Assembly (NCBI GenBank): GCA_945952045.1
Contig: CAMFHE010000001.1
Coordinates: forward strand, 433,872 to 497,871
Length of the DNA: 64,000 nt
Origin: an uncultured Rhizobium sp.
Lineage (GTDB): Bacteria > Pseudomonadota > Alphaproteobacteria > Rhizobiales > Rhizobiaceae
Reading direction: 5' to 3'
The notes under the pieces are model-generated. The model did no database searches and had not been told where the DNA came from. It saw only the letters and a list, made by a program, of their open reading frames with translations. Positions 53,035 to 60,669 of the stretch are shown here, one piece after another. Both the position numbers and the translations under genes were made by a program. The first letter of the stretch is position 1; every line of letters begins with the position of its first letter.

Positions 53035-53220
53035 GGAAGCTCCAAAATCCGGTTTGTCGATGCGGCAGACCATGGCAAAGCCGCGCTGTGATTTGAACTC
53101 GAGAAGCGCTACTTAAGTGAAATCACTGACATCCATTATTTCAATTCATGCTGATGTCCCGTGACTTGCGCCGCCTGCGTTAGGACCGCTATCCATAGGC
53201 TTCACTTTCCGGAGAGGGCC

Positions 53221-54204
53221 ATGCAGCCGAAAATCGCCTTTGTGGGAACCGGCGGAACGATCGCGTCGATCGGAACCGACCAATTCGACCTATTGGACTA
53301 CACAGCCACCGGCGAGCGTCTGGACTCCGTCGGCGTGATCGAGCGAACCGGGCTGCAAGGGGCGATCGCAACCATCTTGCCCGTCAATTTTCGCCAGATC
53401 GACAGCACGGCGATCACCTTCACGGACTGGGCCGATCTTGTCGATCTATGCCACGAGCTTTGCGCCGACCCGGAACTTCAGGGGATCGTCATCGGGCATG
53501 GGACGGCGAGCCTCGAGGAAACGGCCTGGATACTCTCGCTCGTCCTGGATATCGGCATACCCGTCATCGTCACGGGTTCGATGCGACCGCTGAACGGCAT
53601 TTCCTCGGATGCCAACGCCAACCTGGCGGCAGCGATCCGCGTCGCGGTGGCGCGTGCCGGGGAGCCCGGCGTTTTCGTCGTGCTCAACGATGAAATCCAT
53701 GCCCCGCGATCGGTGACCAAAGCCCATACGCTTCGGCTCGGGGCATTCCAGTCTCCGTGGCTTGGCCCGCTTGGCTACGTGGACGGTCCCGATGTCAATG
53801 CCCCGCATCTTGTAGGCCCATCCCGGCCGGCGTCGTTCGGACGTGACCTTCTGAGACGACTTCCGCGCGTAGACATCGTCTACAGCTATGTCGGGGCAGA
53901 CGGTCATGCTATCCGATCGTTCGTCTCGGGCGGCAGCAAGGGTATCGTTTCGGCCGGGTTCGGGCCGGGTATGGCAACGCCAGAGGAGACAGCGGCGCTG
54001 GGCGAAGCCTTCTCGCAAGGCGTTGTCGTCGTGCAATCGGCGCGCACCGGCGCGGGGCAGGTTGTCGATAGCAAGCATCATCGCTCGCTCGGCATCATCG
54101 CCGGCAGCGACCTCAATCCGCAAAAGGCGCGGATTCTGCTCGCTTTGTGTCTGGCTCGCGGCGACAGCCCTTCGGAGATCGAGGCTGTCTTTCAGGCAAT
54201 CTGA
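53221..54204 (+). CDS. Asparaginase-family amidohydrolase with altered second motif
   Basis: A 327-residue protein of the bacterial asparaginase family without a signal peptide. The first catalytic motif GTGGTIAS is intact with Thr13, Tyr27 fits the gating tyrosine, and Lys167 in RSVTKAHT fits the catalytic lysine. The second motif reads HGTASLEET: Thr95 is kept but the usual aspartate (HGTDT) is Ala96. Either this subgroup binds asparagine differently or acts on another amide. The start ATG follows GGAGAGGG; 20 in-frame codons upstream are rejected. It overlaps the LysR stop by 13 bases. Confidence 0.82.
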   Translation: MQPKIAFVGTGGTIASIGTDQFDLLDYTATGERLDSVGVIERTGLQGAIATILPVNFRQIDSTAITFTDWADLVDLCHELCADPELQGIVIGHGTASLEETAWILSLVLDIGIPVIVTGSMRPLNGISSDANANLAAAIRVAVARAGEPGVFVVLNDEIHAPRSVTKAHTLRLGAFQSPWLGPLGYVDGPDVNAPHLVGPSRPASFGRDLLRRLPRVDIVYSYVGADGHAIRSFVSGGSKGIVSAGFGPGMATPEETAALGEAFSQGVVVVQSARTGAGQVVDSKHHRSLGIIAGSDLNPQKARILLALCLARGDSPSEIEAVFQAI

Positions 54205-55193
54205 TCGCTGTCGCCCAGCGACGGCCGCCAGATCATGTCGGCGGCAACCGATTCAAGCCAGGGAATCTGGCCGACGATCTGCGGCAGCGTATGGTTTTCG
54301 AGCATTTCACGCGCGGCTTGGGCAACCCGTGGTCCGAGCGTATCGAACTCGCCGCGACGCGTGATCAGCGTCAGCTCGCGCGAAAAGCCAGGGCTTGGCA
54401 GCGGCAGTACCGACAGCGCCGGCAGATGCAGCGCGCCCTGCATCAGACAGAGCGGCGTCGTGACCGCGACGCCGACCCCGCCCGCCACCATCGCCAGCAG
54501 CGAGTCCGAGGTATCGAAGGACAGCACCTGCGGATGCTCGATGCGCAAGCGCCGCAAATGCCGCTCAACCTGGCTGCCCATATGCGAGCGGGCGCTGTAA
54601 CGGATCAGCCGGTGTTCGAAAAGCACATCGCGCAGCGGCCGGTTGCGCAGCATGTCCCCCCAGGCGACCGGCGCGACCAGAACGAACGGTTCTCGATACA
54701 GTGGGAAGCGCATCAGCTCGTCCAGCTCCTCCATGGGATCGGAGGTAATCGCCGCGTCGATCTCATGCCGCATCAGCGCGTCCGAATGCGCCTGGGTCAA
54801 TCCGGAGAAAGCCGTCACACGCAGCGCGATCGATCCCTCCATCAAATCCCGGATCAGCACCGGTCCGACCGCCGACGCGAAAGTATCGACCATGCCGAGG
54901 CGGAGATCCTGGCGTTCGGGACGCGAGGCTGTGGCGCGCACATCCTCTATGGCGCGCTCCGCCCGCAAGGCGATTTCGCGAATGTGGGCCACGAGCACGC
55001 GGCCGGCCTCGGTAGGGACGAGGGGACGACGATCGCGGTGAACGAGCGTGACGTCTACTTGCGCCTCGGCACGCTTCATCGCTTGCGACACTGCGGATTG
55101 CGTCATGCCGAGTTGAGCCGCAGCCGCGCTCATGCTGCCCTCTTCAATGACGGTTGCAGCGATTTCCAGCGCGTGGAGGTCGGGGAGGGGCAT
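54192..55193 (-). CDS. LysR-family regulator of the asparagine/aspartate module
   Basis: A 333-residue LysR protein. The HTH reads GSMSAAAAQLGMTQSAVSQAMKRAE at about residues 18-42 (key part LGMTQSAVSQAMKRAE), followed by HRDRRPLVPTEAG, and the effector domain starts near LRLGMVDTFASAVGP. It is divergent from the amino-acid importer, with a T-N11-A palindrome in the shared gap, and its 3' end overlaps the asparaginase-type gene. It most likely activates importer and catabolic genes with Asn or Asp as inducer, which is inferred from position. Confidence 0.87.
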   Translation of the reverse strand: MPLPDLHALEIAATVIEEGSMSAAAAQLGMTQSAVSQAMKRAEAQVDVTLVHRDRRPLVPTEAGRVLVAHIREIALRAERAIEDVRATASRPERQDLRLGMVDTFASAVGPVLIRDLMEGSIALRVTAFSGLTQAHSDALMRHEIDAAITSDPMEELDELMRFPLYREPFVLVAPVAWGDMLRNRPLRDVLFEHRLIRYSARSHMGSQVERHLRRLRIEHPQVLSFDTSDSLLAMVAGGVGVAVTTPLCLMQGALHLPALSVLPLPSPGFSRELTLITRRGEFDTLGPRVAQAAREMLENHTLPQIVGQIPWLESVAADMIWRPSLGDSDQIA

Positions 55194-55222
55194 TGCGTTT
55201 TGAAGTCCAGTTAATGTTGTTC

Positions 55223-55237
55223 AGTAATTCCATTACT
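55223..55237. promoter_or_regulatory. Candidate LysR operator
   Basis: AGTAAT-TCC-ATTACT is a perfect 6-base inverted repeat with a 3-base spacer and fits the T-N11-A form. It lies 30 bases from the LysR start and 143 bases from the importer start. Confidence 0.6.
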
Positions 55238-55379
55238 ACTTCTGAATTCCGATTGAAGCAATCCGCCAGATTGGGGACAGTCTGATCGCACTGGCGCACC
55301 GCTCCGCATAACGAACACAAAACCGGCGGCGGCGATGGAAGCCATCCATCCAACCCAAAACATCATCAGGGGAACGGAC

Positions 55380-56216
55380 ATGATCAAACTGAAAGCACTC
55401 GCCCTTGCCGCCGGCATCGCCTTTGTCGGAACGGCCGCCGCGGCCCAGTCACTCGAATGCGGCGAAGATACGCTTTGCCGCGTCAAGACCGCCGGCGTCT
55501 TGAAGATCGGCACCAAGGACGATTACGTGCCGTGGTCCTATCGCGCTTCCGACGGCAGCTTCAAGGGCATGGAAGTCGATATCGGCAACAAGATCGCCGA
55601 AGCGCTCGGCGTGAAGGCCGAATTTGTCAAGGTCACCTCGGCAAATCGCTTCGAATTCCTGGCGCAGGGACAGATCGACCTGATGATCGCTTCGGCCTCC
55701 GATACCGCCGAGCGGCGCAAGGTCGTGGCCTTCGTCCACCCCAACTATTATTCGTCCGGCTATACCGTGCTGTTGCCGAAATCGGTCACCGCGACTGACT
55801 GGAGCCAGATCAAGGGCCAGACGGTTTGCGCCGTTCAGGGCGCCTGGTACAACAAGCCCGCGCAGGAGGAATTCGGCGTCAAGGTTCTCGCTTTCGCCGG
55901 CACGGCCGAAACCGAGGCGGCGATGTCGCAGGGGCGTTGCATCGGCCTGCTCGAGGACGACAATCAGATCAACGTGCGCCTTTCGAACGCCAAATGGGCC
56001 GATTACCAGATGCCGCTTCCCATCCAGGCCGACACGCCTTGGGGCATGGCGGTCCGCCAGGCGGATCAATTCGCGCCGTTCGGCTATTTCGTCGCCGGCA
56101 TGGTTTCCGAGATGCATCGCGACGGCACGCTCCTCAAACTCGAAGCCGACAACGGCATCAAGAATTCGGCCTTTCTCGTCAAGATGCACGAGGCGCTGAA
56201 AGACCACGTCAACTGA
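55380..56216 (+). CDS. Polar amino-acid ABC transporter, periplasmic binding protein
   Basis: A 278-residue protein with a signal peptide (ALALAAGIAFVGTAAAA). The mature part begins near residue 22 and shows the SBP_bac_3 pattern: GVLKIGTKDDYVPWSYRASDGSFKGMEVD (key part GSFKGMEVDIG), ANRFEFLAQGQIDLMIAS, and GQTVCAVQGAWYNKP. The cysteines CGEDTLC near the mature N-terminus could form a disulfide. The likely ligand is aspartate or asparagine, given the adjacent lyase and amidohydrolase. The ATG at 55380 follows AGGGGA. Confidence 0.87.
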   Translation: MIKLKALALAAGIAFVGTAAAAQSLECGEDTLCRVKTAGVLKIGTKDDYVPWSYRASDGSFKGMEVDIGNKIAEALGVKAEFVKVTSANRFEFLAQGQIDLMIASASDTAERRKVVAFVHPNYYSSGYTVLLPKSVTATDWSQIKGQTVCAVQGAWYNKPAQEEFGVKVLAFAGTAETEAAMSQGRCIGLLEDDNQINVRLSNAKWADYQMPLPIQADTPWGMAVRQADQFAPFGYFVAGMVSEMHRDGTLLKLEADNGIKNSAFLVKMHEALKDHVN

Positions 56217-56234
56217 TCCCCGCACGGTCAATCG

Positions 56235-56256
56235 TCCGGCGCATGAATGCGCCGGA
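56235..56256 (+). repeat. Intercistronic hairpin after the amino-acid-binding protein gene
   Basis: TCCGGCGCAT-GA-ATGCGCCGGA is a perfect 10-base inverted repeat 19 bases after the stop. An in-frame ATG of the following permease (56247) lies within the right arm, which argues for the later start at 56274. Confidence 0.65.
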
Positions 56257-56273
56257 TAAGCAGAGGATGGGGC

Positions 56274-57032
56274 ATGATTACGGAAATCCAGACATTCTTC
56301 CGCGAGCTGGCAGGCTCGGGGATCAATCTGACGATCTTTTACGACGCCTTCGACTTCGATCGCTTTGTGACGGGTCTCGGCAACACATTGCTGCTCATCA
56401 TGACCAGCGCGTTCTTTTCGATCGCCATCGGTGCGGCTGGCGCGGCCGTGCTGACCCTGAGCGCGGGGCCGGCTGCGGCGGCGGTTCGCGGTTATGTGGC
56501 CCTGTTTCGCAACACGCCGCTGATCGTTCAGATGTATTTCTTCTACTTCGCCATCGGCAGCATCATGCCGGTTGGGCGCAACAGCATCGGTTTGCCGGAA
56601 CCGTTGATCGGCAGCTTCGCCTGGGCTGTCCTGTCGTTGTCGCTCTATTCCGGCGCCTTCAACGTCGAAACCTTCCGGGCCGGTGTCGGCGCGGTTCACA
56701 AATCCTATGAAGAAGCGGCGCTGGCCCTCGGCTACAATCGCCGGCAGGCGTTCTTCTCTGTGACAGTTCCGCTGGCGCTGCGCTTCTCCTTTGCGTCGCT
56801 CGCCAACAACCTCGTGGATCTCACCAAGGCCACGACCGTCGCTTATGCGGTCGGCGTGGCGGAGCTTCTCTATGTCTCAAACCAAATCTGGTCGGACTCC
56901 CTCAACACGATCGAGATGATGAACGTCATGCTCGTCATCTATCTCGTTCTCACCGGCGCCGTGGTCTTGGTCATCAACAGGGTCGAGGCCGCCATGCGGT
57001 TGCCGGGATTTGGTCTGGGAGGCGGACAATGA
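56274..57032 (+). CDS. Polar amino-acid ABC transporter permease 1 (HisMQ family)
   Basis: A 252-residue inner-membrane permease. After a first helix (LGNTLLLIMTSAFFSIAIGA) it shows ALFRNTPLIVQMYFFYF and the EAA coupling loop SYEEAALALGYNRRQAFFSV near residue 145. The start is set after the hairpin, at an ATG following AGAGGATGGGG. It ends in an ATGA overlap with permease 2. Confidence 0.88.
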   Translation: MITEIQTFFRELAGSGINLTIFYDAFDFDRFVTGLGNTLLLIMTSAFFSIAIGAAGAAVLTLSAGPAAAAVRGYVALFRNTPLIVQMYFFYFAIGSIMPVGRNSIGLPEPLIGSFAWAVLSLSLYSGAFNVETFRAGVGAVHKSYEEAALALGYNRRQAFFSVTVPLALRFSFASLANNLVDLTKATTVAYAVGVAELLYVSNQIWSDSLNTIEMMNVMLVIYLVLTGAVVLVINRVEAAMRLPGFGLGGGQ

Positions 57033-57715
57033 CCCCCATGAACCTGTCTTCGCAGATCATCGAGTGGATGCCCTTCGTCATTCAGGGGTTCGGCCTGAAC
57101 ATCCTGATGAGCGTGCTCGCCATCGCCATCGGCACAGTGATGGGCACCTTTCTCGGCCTCGGGCAATTGTCGCCGTCGTTCGTCATCGGCATGCCGTCGA
57201 GGCTCGCAACGCAGCTTTTCCGCAATGCGCCGTGGCTTGTGCTGCTGTTCTACTGCATCTTCCTGATGCCCTATCAGATCAATATCGGCGGTTTTGTCAT
57301 CCAGTTGCCGAGCTGGTGGCGGGCGACCATCGGCTTTGCCTTTCCCGTGGCCGCGAACTTTTCCGAAATCGTCCGCGGATCGGTCAATTCCGTGCCACGC
57401 GGACAATGGGAGGCCGCCGAGGCGCTCGGCTACAGCCGCCGCGCCACGCTATTCCGGATCATCCTGCCGCAATGCATCACCCGCATGCTGCCGCCGTGGA
57501 TGAACCTCTATGCGCTGCTTCTGACCGCAACGCCGCTATCGATGATCGTCGGCGTCGAAGAGGCGCTGGGCCGGACGCAGGCCGCCGTTCAGGCGCAGGC
57601 CGACGCGCGCGTGCTCATCCCGATGTACCTCGCGCTTCTGGCGATGTTTTTTCTCTACACCTGGCCGATCAATCGACTGTCGTTGATGTTCGAACGCCGC
57701 TTTCGCACGAAATGA
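57029..57715 (+). CDS. Polar amino-acid ABC transporter permease 2 (HisMQ family)
   Basis: A 228-residue permease. It contains FGLNILMSVLAIAIGTVMGT, QLFRNAPWLVLLFYC and the EAA loop GQWEAAEALGYSRRATLFRI. It forms a heterodimeric channel with permease 1, as in GltJ/GltK aspartate-glutamate importers. It overlaps the previous gene (ATGA) and ends nine bases before the ATPase gene. Confidence 0.88.
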   Translation: MTPMNLSSQIIEWMPFVIQGFGLNILMSVLAIAIGTVMGTFLGLGQLSPSFVIGMPSRLATQLFRNAPWLVLLFYCIFLMPYQINIGGFVIQLPSWWRATIGFAFPVAANFSEIVRGSVNSVPRGQWEAAEALGYSRRATLFRIILPQCITRMLPPWMNLYALLLTATPLSMIVGVEEALGRTQAAVQAQADARVLIPMYLALLAMFFLYTWPINRLSLMFERRFRTK

Positions 57716-57724
57716 GGTGCCGCT

Positions 57725-58474
57725 ATGACTGTTTCTGCCAATTCCAAACCGTTGATCACCCTTCGCGGCGTTCGCAAATCTTTCGGTGCGCTTGAGGTTT
57801 TGCGCGGCGTCGATATGGACATCCGCAAAGGGGAGGTCGTAGCAATCATCGGACCATCCGGGTCGGGAAAATCGACCATCCTTCGGACGATCAACGGCCT
57901 GACGCCGATCAGCGAAGGCACGATCGAGGTTGGCGAAATAAAAGTCAGCGACCCCGGGCTCGATCAGGTAAAGCTCCGCCACCGCGTCGGAATGGTCTTC
58001 CAGCAATACAATCTCTTTCCCCACAAAACTGTGCTGGAAAACGTGGCGATGGCGCCGATCCAGGTGCTCAAGCAGCCGCGCCGCCAGGTGGAGGAACGCG
58101 CCCGTAAATTGCTGTCCGACATGCGCCTGCCGGACAAGGCCGGCGCCTATCCGGGCGAGCTTTCCGGTGGCCAGCAGCAACGCGTGGCGATCGCCCGCGC
58201 GCTGTGCATGGAGCCGGAAGTCATCCTGTTCGACGAGGTGACTGCGGCGCTCGATCCGGAAATGGTCAAGGAGGTGCTCTCAGCCGTCCGCAAGGTCGCA
58301 GAAGATGGAATGACGTGTATTCTCGTGACCCATGAAATGGGTTTTGCGCGAGAGGCTGCCGACCACATCTACTTTACCGACAAGGGGGTGATCGTCGAAC
58401 ACGCGCCGCCGGCAGAGTTTTTTACACGCGCAAGCGATCCGCGCACCAAGGAATTTCTGTCCAAGGTCCTTTGA
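57725..58474 (+). CDS. Polar amino-acid ABC transporter ATPase (GltL/GlnQ type)
   Basis: A 249-residue ABC ATPase. Walker A GPSGSGKST lies near residue 43, the Q-loop in VGMVFQQYNLFPH, the signature LSGGQQQRVAIARAL, Walker B VILFDEVTAALDPE and the switch histidine in LVTHEMGFAR. The DEVTAALD form of Walker B, with Val where Pro is usual, is seen in several amino-acid importers. It closes the four-gene importer operon. Confidence 0.9.
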   Translation: MTVSANSKPLITLRGVRKSFGALEVLRGVDMDIRKGEVVAIIGPSGSGKSTILRTINGLTPISEGTIEVGEIKVSDPGLDQVKLRHRVGMVFQQYNLFPHKTVLENVAMAPIQVLKQPRRQVEERARKLLSDMRLPDKAGAYPGELSGGQQQRVAIARALCMEPEVILFDEVTAALDPEMVKEVLSAVRKVAEDGMTCILVTHEMGFAREAADHIYFTDKGVIVEHAPPAEFFTRASDPRTKEFLSKVL

Positions 58475-58524
58475 TGGCGTTTATTCCAGGACCATGCCGC
58501 GACGCTTCAAGCACGGCTGGGTTA

Positions 58525-58800
58525 AAGAAAGAGATCACCGGGTGCTGGTTCAAACGAGATCGTAAACCGTCTGCGCCTGCTCACCAAGACAGGCGCTCGA
58601 CCTATATCTTCGGTGCGATCTTCCTGAGCAAAGCGAGGGCGCGCTCTGGCCATCCCTTGGATTGCGATACCCAGGGATGGTCAGCATCTCATCGAGTTCT
58701 CGCGAAACGTTGCCCACAATGCGTCCGCTACTATCGTCATCATGGGTGAGGCGGGGTGCACATGTCCACCACCAACATTGTGCCTGAAAGCATTACTATT
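58525..58800 (+). mobile_element. IS630-family transposase remnant, several frameshifts
   Basis: Translated pieces in three different frames join into a recognisable IS630-type DDE transposase centre. About 58528-58635 gives ITGCWFKRDRKPSAP then RSTYIFGAIF. About 58640-58760 gives ALAIPW, IEFSRNVAHNASATIVIMGEAG, quoted in part. About 58758-58800 gives GVHMSTTNIVPESITI. These match the order of the family (ITRRW, STYIFGAI, GKGAALVLP, EIS-VA-A-LLLDQAGWH, VP-NIT). The catalytic aspartate position is lost and neither end is visible. It is dead and lies directly before the FhuB-like fragment. Confidence 0.65.
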
Positions 58801-58864
58801 TGCCTCCGTTGCATTTGAAAATGGAACCCACCCGGGCACAAGGATCGATTACATAAGGAAAATT

Positions 58865-59364
58865 ATGGAACCATCCGACAAGCAACGGTTCGAAGATCCA
58901 AGGCTGCAAAGCCTGCAGACATGGATGCTTCGCTTGACCGGCCTTGTCTCGCCAGATGCCGCTCTTCTGGCGCTCGCCGCCGCATGCGCCGGCCTTGTAG
59001 CCGCCAGCCTCACCACTCGCTGGCTGAATATCCTGCCACTCGGCAATGCGGCGAGCCGATCGCTGGGCATCACCCTGCCGGCCAGGCTTTGCCTGCTGTT
59101 CCTGACCTGCAGCCTCTCGGCCATCGACAGCCTGACCATCGGTCCTCGAGCTTCGTCGGCCTGATGGCGCCGCATATGGCGCGCACGATGGGCGCGCGTC
59201 ATGCCCGCGCGCATCTTTTCCTCTCGGCCCTGCTCGGCTCCAGCATCATGATTGCGGCCGATGCCGCCGGCCGATTGCTGGCTCTCCCTTACGAAATCCC
59301 CGCCGGCCTGCTCGCCTCGCTTGCCTGCGGCCCCTATCTCGTCTGGGCGTTCCGGCGCAGATGA
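58865..59364 (+). pseudogene. FhuB-like FecCD permease, truncated and frameshifted
   Basis: The 3' end of a ferrichrome/hydroxamate-type permease. In the first frame LTTRWLNILPLGNAASRSLG and LFLTCSLSAIDSLTIGP match the C-terminal half of FhuB. The reading then breaks at about 59147, where the family has GP-L-S-F-V-G; one base of the Leu codon is missing. The next frame continues SFVGLMAPHMARTMGARHAR and ends with YEIPAGLLASLACGPYLVW. The 5' part is absent and an IS630 remnant lies at the break. Cannot make a working permease. Confidence 0.8.
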
Positions 59365-59382
59365 AACCCGCGCAGCCGCCCC

Positions 59383-60285
59383 TCAGCCGGCAGGCTGACG
59401 ATGCGAGCGGACGTAGTCGATCAGCACCTTGAGCTTCAGCGGCTGTCGATGCCTTTTGGGATAGTAGAGATAAAAGCCGTCGAAGGGCGGGCAGAATTCT
59501 TCGAGTAGCGGGATCAGCCGGCCGTCAGCAACATACCGCTCGAAGGTCTCGACCATGCCGAAGGTGATGCCGGCGCCGGCGCAGGCCATGCGGATCATCA
59601 TGTTCATATCGTTGGTCGTCAGGGCTGGATTGACAGTGACTTCGAAATCTCGGCCGTTTTCGGTGAATTCCCATTTGTAGGGCGCGACGTCGGGCCTTGG
59701 CCGCCATCCGATACAGGCATGGTCTATCAGTTCGCGAGGATGGTGCGGGGCGTCACGTCGCGCGAGATAATCGGGCGAGGCGACGGCGCAATGTCTCTGC
59801 ATCGCGGAAACCGGCACCGCCATCATGTCCTGCTCCAGAACCTCTCCCAGCCTGACACCCATATCGAAGCCGGCCTCGACGATGTCGAACTCCTCGTCGG
59901 TAATCGTCACGTCCAGATTCAGGCCGGGATAGGCTTGCATGAAGCCGGCCAAAAGGGGGCCGGAAATGAAGCGCTCGGCAATCGACGACGCGGCAATCCT
60001 GATCAGGCCCGAGGGACGGCTCTGCACTTCACGCACAGCCTCGATCGCCTCGGCAATCTGCCGGGCTGAACCGCCGACCATGTCGTGAAAGCGTTCGCCA
60101 GCCTCCGTTAGGCGGACGCTGCGCGTGGTGCGCTGCACGAGCGCCACGCCGACCCGGTCTTCCAGCCGTTGAAGCGCTTGGCTGACCGCGGATCGCGTGA
60201 CGCCGAGCCGCTCGCCCGCAATCCTGAAATTGCGGGCCTCGGCAATCGCCAGGAAAACCGAAATGCCTTCGAAATCATCCATCAT
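59383..60285 (-). CDS. LysR-family regulator (CrgA-like) divergent from the SDR operon
   Basis: A 300-residue LysR protein. The HTH AERLGVTRSAVSQALQRLEDRVG spans about residues 22-44 (key part LGVTRSAVSQALQRLEDRVG), followed by QRTTRSVRLTEAGERF. The effector domain begins near SGLIRIAASSIAERF. It starts at one of two adjacent ATG codons. The palindrome TTAG-N5-CTAA abuts the start, suggesting autorepression and control of the divergent Atu4866/SDR genes. CrgA-type regulators often pair with quinone or aldehyde reductases. Confidence 0.88.
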   Translation of the reverse strand: MMDDFEGISVFLAIAEARNFRIAGERLGVTRSAVSQALQRLEDRVGVALVQRTTRSVRLTEAGERFHDMVGGSARQIAEAIEAVREVQSRPSGLIRIAASSIAERFISGPLLAGFMQAYPGLNLDVTITDEEFDIVEAGFDMGVRLGEVLEQDMMAVPVSAMQRHCAVASPDYLARRDAPHHPRELIDHACIGWRPRPDVAPYKWEFTENGRDFEVTVNPALTTNDMNMMIRMACAGAGITFGMVETFERYVADGRLIPLLEEFCPPFDGFYLYYPKRHRQPLKLKVLIDYVRSHRQPAG

Positions 60286-60304
60286 TGGTTAGAGACACTA
60301 ACCA
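60286..60304. promoter_or_regulatory. LysR operator abutting the regulator start codon
   Basis: TGGTTAG-AGACA-CTAACCA is a perfect 7-base inverted repeat with a 5-base spacer; its core TTAG-N5-CTAA fits the T-N11-A rule. It begins one base upstream of the LysR ATG and lies 80 bases before the Atu4866-type gene. Confidence 0.7.
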
Positions 60305-60383
60305 GGCCATCTCGAATTGGCAACTCGATACCGACCAATCCGGGGCCTATGTTTTCCCTATCGACAACCGAGAGAACGGAAAA

Positions 60384-60629
60384 ATGATGACCCACCCCTA
60401 TGTCGGCATGTGGATCACCGACGACGGACATATTCGCCACGAACTGCTGCCGGAAGGCCGATACGACGAGGCGCGCGGCAAGCGACAAAGCGCCTACCGC
60501 GGACGCTACGAGATCAAAGGCACCCATATCGACTACCGCGACGACACCGGCTTCACCGCAGATGGCGATTTTGTCGATCTCGATACGCTCCACCATGCCG
60601 GCATGATCCTGCGTCGCCAAAGAGGCTGA
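60384..60629 (+). CDS. Atu4866-family small protein
   Basis: An 81-residue protein. HPYVGMWITDDGHIRHELLP, GRYDEARG, YRGRYEIKGTHIDYRDDTGF and LHHAGMILRR are the pattern of the Agrobacterium Atu4866 domain, a small beta-barrel of calycin-like appearance whose members are encoded next to SDR genes and LysR regulators. The frame is open from 60285, but that would start inside the operator; the ATG at 60384 (or 60387) follows GAGAACGG. Biochemical function is unknown; binding of the SDR substrate is a guess. Confidence 0.85.
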   Translation: MMTHPYVGMWITDDGHIRHELLPEGRYDEARGKRQSAYRGRYEIKGTHIDYRDDTGFTADGDFVDLDTLHHAGMILRRQRG

Positions 60630-60669
60630 CCTTCACCGCCACCCATTTTCCAAAGAAAGGACATTCCCC

